This document shows, in pieces, positions 10,838-22,240 of a DNA stretch of 64,000 bases. The notes under the pieces were generated by a model, which saw only the letters and a program-made list of their open reading frames with translations, made no database searches and was not told the origin of the DNA. The position numbers were made by a program, and so were the translations under genes. This DNA is from Sandaracinaceae bacterium (lineage in GTDB: Bacteria > Myxococcota_A > Polyangia > Polyangiales > Houyiibacteriaceae). Numbering within the stretch: position 1 is the first letter of the stretch; every line of letters begins with the position of its first letter. The stretch covers positions 1 to 64,000 of the forward strand of contig JACKEJ010000017.1 in the NCBI GenBank assembly GCA_020633055.1, in the 5' to 3' direction.

Positions 10838-11422
10838 ATGCACCCTGCGTCGCGCTCCCACACCCCTTCGCCCGCACCGTCCGCCTTCCGCTCCCGTTCT
10901 TCGCTGCTGCGCGCCCTCGCGCTGCTGTCCGTGACGGCGCTGGCCGCCTGTGGTGGCAACGGCGCGCGTGGCGTCCACCCCGGTCAGATGCCGCAAGGGG
11001 GGTCGTTCCATGGCGCGTGGGTCTCTCCCCAATACGGTGACATGCACCTCTGTGTCACGGGGCGCCACGTGATCGGGTCCTACGTAAAGAACGAGCGCTC
11101 GGGGCAGATCCGCGGTGAGGTCGACGGGGACATCCTCTGGTTCACCTGGGAGGAGTCGCGCACGTACGTGCCCGGCAACCCCGTCGAGGTCCACGGGCGT
11201 GGCTACTTCCGCCTGAGCCTCAACGAAGACGAAGACAACGTCATCGAGGGTGAGTGGGGCATGGGGGACGATCGCACAGGCGGTGGCCCCTGGACGGCGA
11301 CCAAGCGCCGCCGCCAAGGACCCGACACGTGTGATGGCAGCCGCGCGACGGCGACGGGTCGCGAGATCAGCTGGGACGAAGACGCAGAGGAAGGCGCATC
11401 GTCGTCCGACGACGAGCTCTGA
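10838..11422 (+). CDS. Hypothetical lipoprotein
   Basis: A protein of 194 residues with a long N-region and a type II signal ending in the lipobox LAAC (around residues 32-35), so probably an outer-membrane or periplasmic lipoprotein. The mature part has beta-rich segments around GSFHGAWVSPQYGDMHLC, GRHVIGSYVKN and GDILWFTWEE, resembling a small beta-barrel or lipocalin-like binding fold. It ends in an acidic/Ser tail. No family is recognised. The start ATG has GGAGG about 11 bases upstream; an upstream in-frame ATG at 10769 is less likely. The stop lies 3 bases before the TTG start of the next GTPase gene, so the two look co-transcribed. Confidence 0.78.
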   Translation: MHPASRSHTPSPAPSAFRSRSSLLRALALLSVTALAACGGNGARGVHPGQMPQGGSFHGAWVSPQYGDMHLCVTGRHVIGSYVKNERSGQIRGEVDGDILWFTWEESRTYVPGNPVEVHGRGYFRLSLNEDEDNVIEGEWGMGDDRTGGGPWTATKRRRQGPDTCDGSRATATGREISWDEDAEEGASSSDDEL

Positions 11423-11425
11423 GCC

Positions 11426-12823
11426 TTGGCGCAGGTCAACCCGCTCACCCGCGAGCTGCTGGTCAAGCTCGTCTACTACGGGCCCGGGCTCGGTGGGAAG
11501 ACCACATCGCTCCAGCGCATCCACCAGGCGTCACCGGCTGAGACGCGAGGTCAGATCGTGTCTCTCGCCACGCCCGTGGATCGCACGCTGTACTTCGACT
11601 TCTTGCCGCTGCGAGCCGCCAGCGTCCGGGGGCATCACGTCCGGCTCCAGCTCTTCACCGTCCCCGGTCAGGTGTACTTCAACGCGACCCGCAAGCTCGT
11701 GCTGACAGGAGCGGATGGCGTTGTGTTCGTGGCGGACTCGCAGCGAGAGCGCCACGACGCCAACCTCGAGAGCCTCGAGAACCTGATGGCCAATCTCGAG
11801 ACGCATGGCCGCGGCCTCGGCGAGATCCCCCTCGTGTTGCAGTACAACAAACGGGACCTACCGCACGTGATGGACATCGAGGAGCTCGACGAATCGCTCA
11901 ACCCTCATGGGGCGCCCGCGTTTCCGACGTGTGCAGCAGACGGCGAGGGCGTGCTGCAGGCGCTCGACGCTCTGGTGCAGGCCGTGATGGACGACCTGGA
12001 GGGGCGCCAGCTGCTCGGCGCCGAACCGAAGCCGCGCGTCGAGCCAGAGTTCCACCGGGTCGAAGAGGCGCTCGAGCACGAGATTGGACGCGCGAGCGCA
12101 GAGGTGTGGCGTGCGGACGAGGAGCGCGGGTATCCCACCGACCCGCCGCCGCGTTCGTTCCAGACGTACGACACGAGCGAGCGCTACGACTTCGAAGACC
12201 TTGACGACTCCGTCGCTGTGGTGCCGGACGCCGCACCCGTCATCCCTCTCGGCGCGCTGCGGCCCATGGCCGACCCGCTGGAACTGGGTAGCGTGGGGAC
12301 GGCGGGTGGCGGGGCGACCCGGATCGATGGCGCCGCGGAGGAACCCGGAGCGTATGGGGCGGGCGAGGATCGCGTCAGCCGCGTGACGTACACCCGAGAC
12401 GCCAAGACGGTCGCCCCCCCACGCCTTGTGTCGGAACCCCCGAGCAGGCCAGCGCTCACCACCACGCCGCTCCCCGTTGGCGGACCGAGCTGGGCGCCGC
12501 TCTTCGACGGGGAGGCCGCTGGGGTCCGGCTGGTCGAGCTCGATCTGTCCGAGGGGCGCATCGCCGAGGCGCTGGCTCGGCTGGACGGACTCGTGCAGCG
12601 GACGCTCCGTGATGTCGCCGAGCGGCTCGAGCTACCGGACCAGGGGCGACACGGTGTGCTCGTGGCGTCCTTGCTCGGCATCTCGCCCAGCCGTTGGGTC
12701 CGCTTTCGCGACGTCTGCAGTCGGGCGCGAGCGGGGCAGACGCTCGAGGGCCGCGAGGCGCTATCGGCGCTGGCGCTCTTGGTCGAGCTCCGCGAGCGTC
12801 AGGTGGAGCTGGCGAGCGGCTGA
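11426..12823 (+). CDS. MglA-like GTPase with long C-terminal extension
   Basis: A 465-residue protein. Residues 1-195 are a clear MglA-family GTPase, with G1 GPGLGGKTT (19-27), TVPGQVYFNATRK around 78-90 and NKRD at 141-144, all at the same numbers as in the true MglA of this window. The rest is new. Residues about 200-355 are a charged, Pro-rich linker that looks disordered. Residues about 360-465 form a helical domain (VRLVELDLSEGRIAEALAR and LPDQGRHGVLVASLLGIS regions). The TTG start at 11426, 3 bases after the lipoprotein stop, is the only start consistent with the family N-terminus. No mglB partner is adjacent, so it may have a separate regulator. The function is unknown. Confidence 0.88.
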   Translation: MAQVNPLTRELLVKLVYYGPGLGGKTTSLQRIHQASPAETRGQIVSLATPVDRTLYFDFLPLRAASVRGHHVRLQLFTVPGQVYFNATRKLVLTGADGVVFVADSQRERHDANLESLENLMANLETHGRGLGEIPLVLQYNKRDLPHVMDIEELDESLNPHGAPAFPTCAADGEGVLQALDALVQAVMDDLEGRQLLGAEPKPRVEPEFHRVEEALEHEIGRASAEVWRADEERGYPTDPPPRSFQTYDTSERYDFEDLDDSVAVVPDAAPVIPLGALRPMADPLELGSVGTAGGGATRIDGAAEEPGAYGAGEDRVSRVTYTRDAKTVAPPRLVSEPPSRPALTTTPLPVGGPSWAPLFDGEAAGVRLVELDLSEGRIAEALARLDGLVQRTLRDVAERLELPDQGRHGVLVASLLGISPSRWVRFRDVCSRARAGQTLEGREALSALALLVELRERQVELASG

Positions 12824-12838
12824 CGCGCAGGGCGAGCG

Positions 12839-13834
12839 TCAGGAGCGCGTCTTCGAACCCTCTCGGCGACCTGCGGCGAGCAGGTACGCATAGAGCCCGA
12901 CGCCGACCACCCCTGCGAACGTGAGCTTGGCCCAGTAGGGGAGCGTGGGGGCGTGGATCTGACTGATCGTGCCTTCGATGACGCCCGCGAGGACCAAGAT
13001 GGGCATGCCGCCGACTACCAACAGGACGGCCTGCTGGGCTTCCGCGCGTAGCGCTTGGCCACGGCGCCGCCGCCCTGGGACCAGCATGCCTCGTCCCAGC
13101 ATGAGCCCTGCGCCTCCGGCGATGAAGATCTGGGTCAGCTCGGGGATCCCGTGTGGGAGGATCCATGCCCAGAAAAACAGCCCCTGGCCCGCCATGTGGT
13201 ACTGCATGGCCAACGCCCCCAGCGGGAGTCCGTTGTAGAACAGCACCAGGGCCGAGCCCACCCCGAACGTGACGCCCAACGCGAACACGAAGAAGGTGAC
13301 CTTGATGTTGTGGGTGAACAGGAACGCCGAGAACACGGACGCCTCCCCCGCTCCCGCCACGTGTCCCTCGTCACGGCCGACTCGCTCGTCGGGCGAGAAG
13401 GCCTGGTGCTGCTCCGGGATGAGCACGGCCCGCGACCCGGGGTCGAGCGCGATGCCCACCGCTCCGACCACGGCGCCCGCGAAGAGCAGGGCCGCTGACA
13501 CGGCGATGACCTTCCACTCCCTGCGAAACAGGATGGGGAACGCGCGCGCGAAGAATTGCCACAGGCGCCGGTCGCGCCGATCGTTCGTGGCGTAGACGAC
13601 GGCGTAGGCGCGCGCGACGAGCGCGTTGAGATAGTCCACGAGTGCGGCGTCCACGCGCTCCGTGCGTGCGAGTAGCAGGTCGCTCGACGCGGTACGGTAG
13701 AGCTTGGCGAAGCGTCGCACGTCGTCCAGCGACTGCGTGCCAGGGCGGCGCTCCATGTCCAGCACGAGCGCCTCGAGGCTGCGCCACCCCGGGGTCCGCT
13801 GTGTGATGAAGCGGTTGACGTCGAAACCCTCCAT
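12839..13834 (-). CDS. SpoIIM/DUF95-family integral membrane protein
   Basis: A 331-residue protein with a cytoplasmic N-terminal helical part (about 1-105), then several membrane segments: around 108-130, 170-200 (FLFTHNIKVTFFVFALGVTF, the family signature), 205-225, 235-260 and 280-320. The ILPHGIPEL motif is typical of SpoIIM-like (stage II sporulation M) proteins. Outside spore formers these are usually found beside RDD proteins, as here, often in a cluster with MoxR ATPases and DUF58 proteins; those partners are absent. The start overlaps the RDD gene stop (TGATG). The molecular role is unknown in most bacteria; it is not evidence of Bacillus-type sporulation. Confidence 0.88.
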   Translation of the reverse strand: MEGFDVNRFITQRTPGWRSLEALVLDMERRPGTQSLDDVRRFAKLYRTASSDLLLARTERVDAALVDYLNALVARAYAVVYATNDRRDRRLWQFFARAFPILFRREWKVIAVSAALLFAGAVVGAVGIALDPGSRAVLIPEQHQAFSPDERVGRDEGHVAGAGEASVFSAFLFTHNIKVTFFVFALGVTFGVGSALVLFYNGLPLGALAMQYHMAGQGLFFWAWILPHGIPELTQIFIAGGAGLMLGRGMLVPGRRRRGQALRAEAQQAVLLVVGGMPILVLAGVIEGTISQIHAPTLPYWAKLTFAGVVGVGLYAYLLAAGRREGSKTRS

Positions 13835-14601
13835 CAGGCGCCGGCCCCCGAGAGCACGAGGGCGGCGATGTTGAGCACGTAGCGCTCGGCGGAGAGCTGC
13901 GGCGGGCGAGGCAGGCCGAGCCGCACCTCGAGGTGGGTCGCCAGCTGCTCGAACAGGTCGTGGCGCACGTGCAGCGGCAGCGTGTCGCGGCGCATCCCGA
14001 GGGCGACCATGGCGTCACGCTCCGGTGCCGTCACGCGCCGCACCGCGTGTCGCACGTTCGGGTCGTCCATGAACGTGTTGTACCGCAGCGCCGGGGGCAC
14101 GACCGTCGCGGGCGCTGGCAGGGTACGCTCTCGGACGACGATCGTTCCGGCGGCGAGGTCCCCCAGCCGTCGACCATGGCGGTCGAGCACCATGGCCGCG
14201 CCCCCGACCAAGTAGGCGACGGGGAGCAAGTCCACCATGCGCACGAGGTTTCGGATGACCGCCTGTGGAAAGGTGATCCGGAGGCCGCTCAGCTGCAGGA
14301 CGCGCAGCCCGAAGAGCCGCTTCCCAAGGGTCTGGCCTCGCAACCACCACTCGAGCAGGGCGCCGTACCACCACAGCACCACAAACGAAGTGACGAGCAT
14401 GATGACGCCCGCGACCGCACCCAGCGCCGGTCCGCCGAACGACACGGCGATGCCGACGACGGAGAGGAGCACCGACATCGCCACCAGATCGACGAGCCAC
14501 GCCGCCGCGCGGGTGCTGGGGCCCGCCAGCTCGAACTGGAACGTGACGTTCTCGGGCGTGGTGACCGAGACGGTCTCGTGGATGTCGCGCAGCTCCCGCA
14601 T
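13834..14601 (-). CDS. RDD-family membrane protein
   Basis: A protein of 255 residues with the RDD signature: AAAWLVDLVAMSVL near residue 32 and GQTLGKRLFGLRVL near 94, plus RRLGDLAAGTIVV. Three to four membrane segments lie between 35 and 155. The C-terminal 90 residues (after ALRYNTFMDD) are a soluble helical part not usual in short RDD proteins. The start ATG at 14601 is chosen for position relative to the domain; an ATG at 14634 would add 11 residues. It is coupled to the SpoIIM-like gene and divergent from the Ser/Thr kinase gene. Transport has been suggested for some RDD proteins, but no substrate can be inferred here. Confidence 0.87.
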   Translation of the reverse strand: MRELRDIHETVSVTTPENVTFQFELAGPSTRAAAWLVDLVAMSVLLSVVGIAVSFGGPALGAVAGVIMLVTSFVVLWWYGALLEWWLRGQTLGKRLFGLRVLQLSGLRITFPQAVIRNLVRMVDLLPVAYLVGGAAMVLDRHGRRLGDLAAGTIVVRERTLPAPATVVPPALRYNTFMDDPNVRHAVRRVTAPERDAMVALGMRRDTLPLHVRHDLFEQLATHLEVRLGLPRPPQLSAERYVLNIAALVLSGAGA

Positions 14602-14756
14602 CGGGTCGCGCCAGCATGCCCTCTCGCGTGTCATCTCACAATCACTCGGCGCAGACCTTGGACGAACCCAAGGCTGGGGGTATGCTCGTGGTCTACGGAT
14701 TGGCGCGGGGGCTCCTTGCCTCTGTGTCACGTCCACAGGCGCAGATTGGGAAACGA

Positions 14757-16655
<1,899 letters not shown>

Positions 16656-16759
16656 TGTGGTGTTCAGGGTCTGGGCAGAATCGCCTTGCACCCGTCGCAG
16701 GCCGGTGGGAATACTCCGGCATCGTTTCGATCCACCACAGGGATCCAGGTCGCTTTGCT

Positions 16760-16786
16760 GGTGAGCCGGAAACTTGACGGCTCACC
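16760..16786. other. Perfect 9-bp stem-loop, no U-tract
   Basis: GGTGAGCCG (16760-16768) and CGGCTCACC (16778-16786) form a perfect stem with a 9-base loop in the gap between the kinase gene and the small Cys-rich gene. No run of T follows on either strand, so it is not a standard terminator. It could be an operator or an mRNA structure. Confidence 0.35.
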
Positions 16787-16905
16787 CCCTCCAGCACTAC
16801 TCCGACGGATGGAACCGCAAAGTCTCGTGACCTGACAACCCCGGCCGATGTCGTGAAGGCCGCCCCCAGAGGGCCCGCGACGTCACCGGGGGGAGAGAGT
16901 CGTCA

Positions 16906-17112
16906 ATGGCACACCGAATGACGTGGGATGAGATCTGCTCCAACCCGGAGTGCAAGGGCCGCTGGGTGGCTCTGCGTGGCTGTTCGTATGACGATCTCGG
17001 CCGCGCCTGTGGGGGTGACCTGGTCGACGTAGACAGCGACCTCGCCGAGCTGTGCAACCGGGTCCGCGACGCACATCGTAAAAACTGCGCCATTCTCTTC
17101 TGCGCCAACTGA
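16906..17112 (+). CDS. Small cysteine-rich hypothetical protein
   Basis: A 68-residue protein with eight cysteines, including CSNPEC near residue 11 and a C-terminal NCAILFCAN. That suggests a metal-binding or disulphide-stabilised small fold. GGGGGAGAG lies about 8 bases upstream of the ATG. Codon usage is G/C at most third positions, as in neighbours, which supports a real gene. No signal peptide is present. It sits 25 bp before the DUF2752 gene and may share its transcript. No family is recognised. Confidence 0.6.
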   Translation: MAHRMTWDEICSNPECKGRWVALRGCSYDDLGRACGGDLVDVDSDLAELCNRVRDAHRKNCAILFCAN

Positions 17113-17137
17113 CGCGCCGCCGCGGAAGCTGCCGAGC

Positions 17138-17626
17138 ATGACGCAGCAACCCGACCGGGCTCCAAGCTATTCCCCCACGCCAGCGGACCGCTCGCACAGC
17201 TCCAGTGTCAAGAGCGCGTGGACGATCGCCACGATCGGGGTGGGCGTCGTCCTGATCGTCCTGATTGGGCCGTTCCCCACATGTTTCTTCAAGGTGGCGT
17301 TCGGGGCACCCTGTCCAGGGTGCGGACTCACACGGGCGACGTTGGCGATGCTCTCCCTCGACTTCGCTGGGGTGTATCGCTTCCACCCGCTTGCGCCCGT
17401 GGTGAGTCCCGTCCTCGGGTGGGTCCTGCTGCGACCTCTCTTGGTGCGGGTCGGGATCGTCTCTCCGGACTGGCTCGTGCCTCGAGGGCGACTGTTCACG
17501 GCGCTCCTCGTCGGGCTGGTGATCGCGCTCTGGGTGGTATACGCCGTACGCTTGACGGGCGGCCTGGGGGGCCATCCGGACCCGGTGACGTTCCATGACG
17601 GCTGGGTCACTCGGTGGTGGTTCTAG
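17138..17626 (+). CDS. DUF2752 family membrane protein
   Basis: A 162-residue protein. It has a short polar N-terminus, a membrane helix at about 27-50, then the DUF2752 signature FGAPCPGCGLTRA (about 57-69), followed by further membrane segments around 85-105 and 122-145. The paired cysteines could bind metal or act in redox chemistry; the family function is unknown. It lies between the small Cys-rich gene and citrate synthase. There is no evidence that it is functionally tied to the latter. Confidence 0.88.
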   Translation: MTQQPDRAPSYSPTPADRSHSSSVKSAWTIATIGVGVVLIVLIGPFPTCFFKVAFGAPCPGCGLTRATLAMLSLDFAGVYRFHPLAPVVSPVLGWVLLRPLLVRVGIVSPDWLVPRGRLFTALLVGLVIALWVVYAVRLTGGLGGHPDPVTFHDGWVTRWWF

Positions 17627-17683
17627 CGTGCATGGTGCGGACATGCGCGCTATGGACCGCTCAACGTAGAGAGAGGTCGACAC

Positions 17684-18829
<1,146 letters not shown>

Positions 18830-18865
18830 ACGCGCGACGGGCGGGCTCGGCTGCCCGCTCCGACC

Positions 18866-19792
18866 ATGGCGACAGCTCACCACAGTACCGCGGAGGCCGC
18901 GCTCGCGGTCGCGCTGCTCGGCTGCCCAGCCTGCGCCGGACGGCTCTCGTCCGTCGCGGGTGAGCACGAGACCACGTGCTCGTCGTGCGGTGCCGAGTAC
19001 CCCGTGGTAGCAGGGGTCCCCTTGCTGCTGGCCGATCCCGTGGGCTACGTCGCCGAACACCGCGCTGCGCTCTTGGCCGCCCTGGTGGAGTTCACGGAGC
19101 TCGACCCCCTCGATGTCGCCACTGTCGAGCGCTGGGCGCGACGTCGCGGGGCCGTGACGCAGCGGCTCTTCGACGACGACTTCACGCGCGACGAGGAGGC
19201 CGGGGACCAGACGCCCGTCGCGTCCTTCAGCGAGGCGTTCGACGGGTTTCTGAAGGACGCCGCGGTCCGTACACCGCTCGCGGAGCTCCTGCGTCTGCAC
19301 GGAAGACCGCTCGGGCGCACCGTCGAGGTGGGGTGTGGCGCCGGGGCCTCCAGTGCCGCGCTCGCGGCACGCTCTGACGGGTTGGTCATCACGGACCGCT
19401 CGTTCCGCGCCGTGCTGCTGGCGCGAGACCATGCGCGACGCGACCCCCACGTGGTCGTCGCTGCCGTCATGGATGCGGAGCAGCTGGCGCTCCGGGCCGC
19501 TGCGTCAGAGACAGTCGTCGCGCTCCACCTGGTGGACGTCCTGAGCGATCCTTTGGCGTTCTTGGAGGGTGCCCACGAGGCGCTGGCACCCCGCGGGGCG
19601 CTCCTCCTGAGCACACCGGACCCCGCGCTCGGGCTACAAAATGGCCCCCCGGAGATCCTCGGGCAGCTGGCCGGCGAGGCGCGCTTTCAGATCGCGGGTC
19701 GTGCGGACCACGTGCCCTGGCTGCGGGTGCACAGCGCGCGCGAGCTTCAGGTGTTCTTCGTGCAGGTGATGGCGCTGCTGCGTCCACGCTGA
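18866..19792 (+). CDS. SAM-dependent methyltransferase with N-terminal Trm112-like zinc ribbon
   Basis: A 308-residue protein. Residues about 19-60 are a zinc-ribbon/Trm112-like module (CPAC then CSSCGAEYPVVAGVPLLL), seen on many methyltransferases of small molecules or glycolipids. A Rossmann methyltransferase core follows, with motif I VEVGCGAGAS (about 152-161), acidic DRS for the ribose, and LHLVDVLSDP near motif IV. The substrate is unknown. It is transcribed with, or just after, citrate synthase. The ATG start puts the zinc ribbon at the N-terminus as expected. Confidence 0.85.
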   Translation: MATAHHSTAEAALAVALLGCPACAGRLSSVAGEHETTCSSCGAEYPVVAGVPLLLADPVGYVAEHRAALLAALVEFTELDPLDVATVERWARRRGAVTQRLFDDDFTRDEEAGDQTPVASFSEAFDGFLKDAAVRTPLAELLRLHGRPLGRTVEVGCGAGASSAALAARSDGLVITDRSFRAVLLARDHARRDPHVVVAAVMDAEQLALRAAASETVVALHLVDVLSDPLAFLEGAHEALAPRGALLLSTPDPALGLQNGPPEILGQLAGEARFQIAGRADHVPWLRVHSARELQVFFVQVMALLRPR

Positions 19793-19975
19793 CACGCGGC
19801 GATCTCGCACCGCTGAAGCCTTGGGCCGCCGTCCCTGCCGGGTGCTCGAGTCGAGGGCGCTCGCCACGGGTGACGCCGTGCTCGACGGCGCTCTGTTCTT
19901 GGACGACCACGGCGCGTCGCGACCGCACTCCGCGCGGGCGTTGACGCGCCGCGCGCCATCTGACACGACGCCCGC

Positions 19976-20785
19976 ATGAGCCTCCAGGTCACGATGCACG
20001 GCGCCGCAGGGCGCATGGGGCGCGCCATCATTGGTGTGCTGGACGAGTCCCAGGACGCGGCGCTGCGTGCTGCCGTGGAGCACGCGCAGGCGAAGTGCCT
20101 CGGCACGGATGCCCACGTACTGGCGGGGCGCGCCGCGCGTGGTGTCGTGGTCGGGAGTGACCTCGCGGCAGCGCTCGAGGGTTCCCACGTCGTGATCGAC
20201 TTCAGCCTACCGGTCGCGACGGAGAGCGTCGTGGCGGCGTGTCGCGCTGCGCGTGTGCCGCTGGTGCTCGGCACGACTGGCCTCGGTCCCGAGCAGAAGG
20301 CCGCCGTGCAAGCCCTCGCGCGCGAGCTGCCGGTCGTGTTCGCCCCCAACTACAGTCAGGGCGTGACCGCGCTCTTTCACCTCGCGAAGCGTGCGACCGA
20401 GCTGCTCGGCCCAGCGTTTCAGGCGGAGATCACCGAGATTCATCATCGCCACAAGGTGGACGCGCCGTCGGGCACCGCTGTCCGACTGGCAGAAGTCGTG
20501 GCGCAAGCCAAGGGGGTCGAGCTCGCCGAGGCGGGCGTCTACGGACGGGAAGGGCAGGTCGGGGCCCGCACGCTGGACGAGCTTGGGGTTTTCGCGCTGC
20601 GCGGCGGGGACGTCGTGGGGGAGCACACGCTGTTCTTGTTCGGCGAAGGAGAGCGCATCGAGATCACCCACCGCGCGACCGACCGCACCATCTTCGCGCG
20701 CGGCGCGGTTCGAGCTGCGACCTGGGTCGTAGGCAAGCCACCCGGGCTCTACGACATGTTCGACGTGATGGGTGTCGCGCGCTGA
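19976..20785 (+). CDS. dapB: 4-hydroxy-tetrahydrodipicolinate reductase
   Basis: An NAD(P)H-dependent step of the diaminopimelate/lysine pathway. The 269 residues contain the nucleotide-binding GAAGRMGRAI (about 9-18), GTTGLGPEQ, the NYSQGV motif and the catalytic block EIHHRHKVDAPSGTA (about 159-173), plus FALRGGDVVGEH. Length and order are normal. It is a single gene here with no other dap genes nearby. Its stop faces the convergent phosphorylase-family gene. Confidence 0.96.
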   Translation: MSLQVTMHGAAGRMGRAIIGVLDESQDAALRAAVEHAQAKCLGTDAHVLAGRAARGVVVGSDLAAALEGSHVVIDFSLPVATESVVAACRAARVPLVLGTTGLGPEQKAAVQALARELPVVFAPNYSQGVTALFHLAKRATELLGPAFQAEITEIHHRHKVDAPSGTAVRLAEVVAQAKGVELAEAGVYGREGQVGARTLDELGVFALRGGDVVGEHTLFLFGEGERIEITHRATDRTIFARGAVRAATWVVGKPPGLYDMFDVMGVAR

Positions 20786-20866
20786 GCCGTCCCCGCGGTG
20801 GGGTCACCCAGTCCTCGCCCATCGGAGCCCGGACCATCACCCCACGCCCGAAGCTGCTCTGCGGCG

Positions 20867-21550
20867 TCAGGCGCGCTGGTGTGGCATGCCCGCTGCCCCC
20901 GCGTGGACCCAGTTGAGCACGGCGGTGGCCGCGGCGCGGGATGCGTCGCGGTGGTATCGCTGCCAGTCGGTCTCGGCGTGCTGACCCAATACGTGCGACA
21001 CGCCCAAGGCGACCCCGAAGGGCACGTTCATCAGCTGGCAGGCCTGCGCCACGGCGAACGCCTCCAACGACTCGGCGGCACAGCCGAGCTGCCCGGGAAC
21101 GCTGGAGGCGAACTCGGGATCGCGCGTGTCCGACAGAGGGCAAGCCAGCTTGACGCGGTGGACACGAGTGCGTTGGTTCCCCAGCAGGCCAGCGGTCATC
21201 GCGCTAGGCGCCTCGATCTGGGTCTGCATCGGGGTGGGATACACGGCGTGGCCGCCGCGCACTGCGTGGTCCAGTAGGCGCAGCTCCTCGGCCACGACGA
21301 CGTCCAACGGCTGAAAACCCGGTTGACCAGGGTAGATCCCGGCGGTGCCCACCAACACCACGGCCCGGGGCCCGAGCTGCACCAAGCGCTTCGCGGTCCA
21401 CGCCCCCGCGACCCCCATGCCGACCCCGCACACCTTGGCGCTCACCGTCAGCCCGAAGACCGAACCATGCAGCGCTTGCCCCAGGTGGTCGCGCAGCCCA
21501 ATCAAGGCGGGTGGGTGCGCCCCCACGACCAGCACGTCGACTGCGCTCAT
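20867..21550 (-). CDS. Nucleoside phosphorylase-superfamily protein (futalosine hydrolase/MTA nucleosidase-like)
   Basis: A 227-residue member of the PNP/UDP phosphorylase superfamily. VVLVGTAGIYPGQPGFQPLDVVVAEEL resembles the GTAG...GDVVVA core of nucleosidases. AAESLEAFAVAQAC carries the conserved Glu-Ser/Met-Glu-like active-site segment, and VSHVLG follows near the C-terminus. It could be futalosine hydrolase (MqnB, menaquinone biosynthesis), a methylthioadenosine nucleosidase, or a relative with another base; the sequence alone does not decide. GGAGG stands before the ATG at 21550, and the start overlaps the UPF0262 stop by four bases, so it is coupled to that gene. Confidence 0.75.
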   Translation of the reverse strand: MSAVDVLVVGAHPPALIGLRDHLGQALHGSVFGLTVSAKVCGVGMGVAGAWTAKRLVQLGPRAVVLVGTAGIYPGQPGFQPLDVVVAEELRLLDHAVRGGHAVYPTPMQTQIEAPSAMTAGLLGNQRTRVHRVKLACPLSDTRDPEFASSVPGQLGCAAESLEAFAVAQACQLMNVPFGVALGVSHVLGQHAETDWQRYHRDASRAAATAVLNWVHAGAAGMPHQRA

Positions 21551-22038
21551 CCGATCCTCCGATGTCCATGCACTCCGTGCAGGCGGGTCGTGTCCACTCG
21601 GATCGAGAGCAGCAACGTGAACAGCCGCCGCGCCGTGTCGTGGTCGATCCCCAGGGGCCGCAGCTCTCGCTTCAGCGTGCGAGCGATCTTGTCGTGGGTC
21701 GCCTTCTTGGCCATGTCGAGCGCCTCGAGGCGCATGACACCGCCCCCGTCTTGGTCGAGGCTCGCGATCTGACGCACCAAGTCCACGTACTCGTGGATGC
21801 CATCGCGAAGGGTGTGGTGCAACACACGCGCCTCGGCCAACGCCGCCCCGTGGGCGTCGTATAGCGTCAGGGCGAACTGCTGCTCCGTGTGGGCGATGCT
21901 CAAGACGTCGCCCCCCTCTGCGACGACCGCGTGGCCGGGCTCGAGGAGCTCCTGGACGTTCGCCTCCCACTCGATCTGGCGGACCTCGCTGGCCGCTGCG
22001 AGCGTCTCGGCGTCGATGACGATGTCACGGAGAGACAT
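21547..22038 (-). CDS. UPF0262 family protein
   Basis: A 163-residue protein whose C-terminal half matches UPF0262: MRLEALDMAKKATHD (about 101-115) and IDHDTARRLFTLLLSI (about 130-145), the invariant 'DFDTARRLFTL'-like block. The N-terminal half has the beta-strand part ending LTLYDAHGAAL. The family is best known from Alphaproteobacteria and has no assigned function. Here it is coupled by ATGA to a nucleosidase-like gene, a context that could hint at a role near nucleoside metabolism or menaquinone synthesis, but this is inference. Confidence 0.82.
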   Translation of the reverse strand: MSLRDIVIDAETLAAASEVRQIEWEANVQELLEPGHAVVAEGGDVLSIAHTEQQFALTLYDAHGAALAEARVLHHTLRDGIHEYVDLVRQIASLDQDGGGVMRLEALDMAKKATHDKIARTLKRELRPLGIDHDTARRLFTLLLSIRVDTTRLHGVHGHRRIG

Positions 22039-22240
22039 GTTGGCGAGGGTATCAGGCTTTCAATCACGACGGCTTGATCCATTGTCAGGGTTTCTGCCTA
22101 TTCCCTCTGGAAAGAAGGGCTCGATCGGGCGATACTCTGCTCGTTCGCCGCGAGGTGAACATTCATCCGTGGCCGACGTCGGAGACGCGGCGCCCGAGGT
22201 CGTTCGGGCAGCGACACGGACACTCGAGGAGCACGCTGGT

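Noticed and set aside
8446..10959. 837-codon minus-strand frame opposite sppA
   Set aside because: SppA catalytic residues are all on the plus strand; the minus frame is His/Arg/Val-rich shadow sequence that also runs into the mglB frame region.
12839..13834. SpoIIM similarity as evidence for endospore formation
   Set aside because: SpoIIM/DUF95 proteins are widespread in non-sporulating and myxobacterial genomes, and no other sporulation gene is present.
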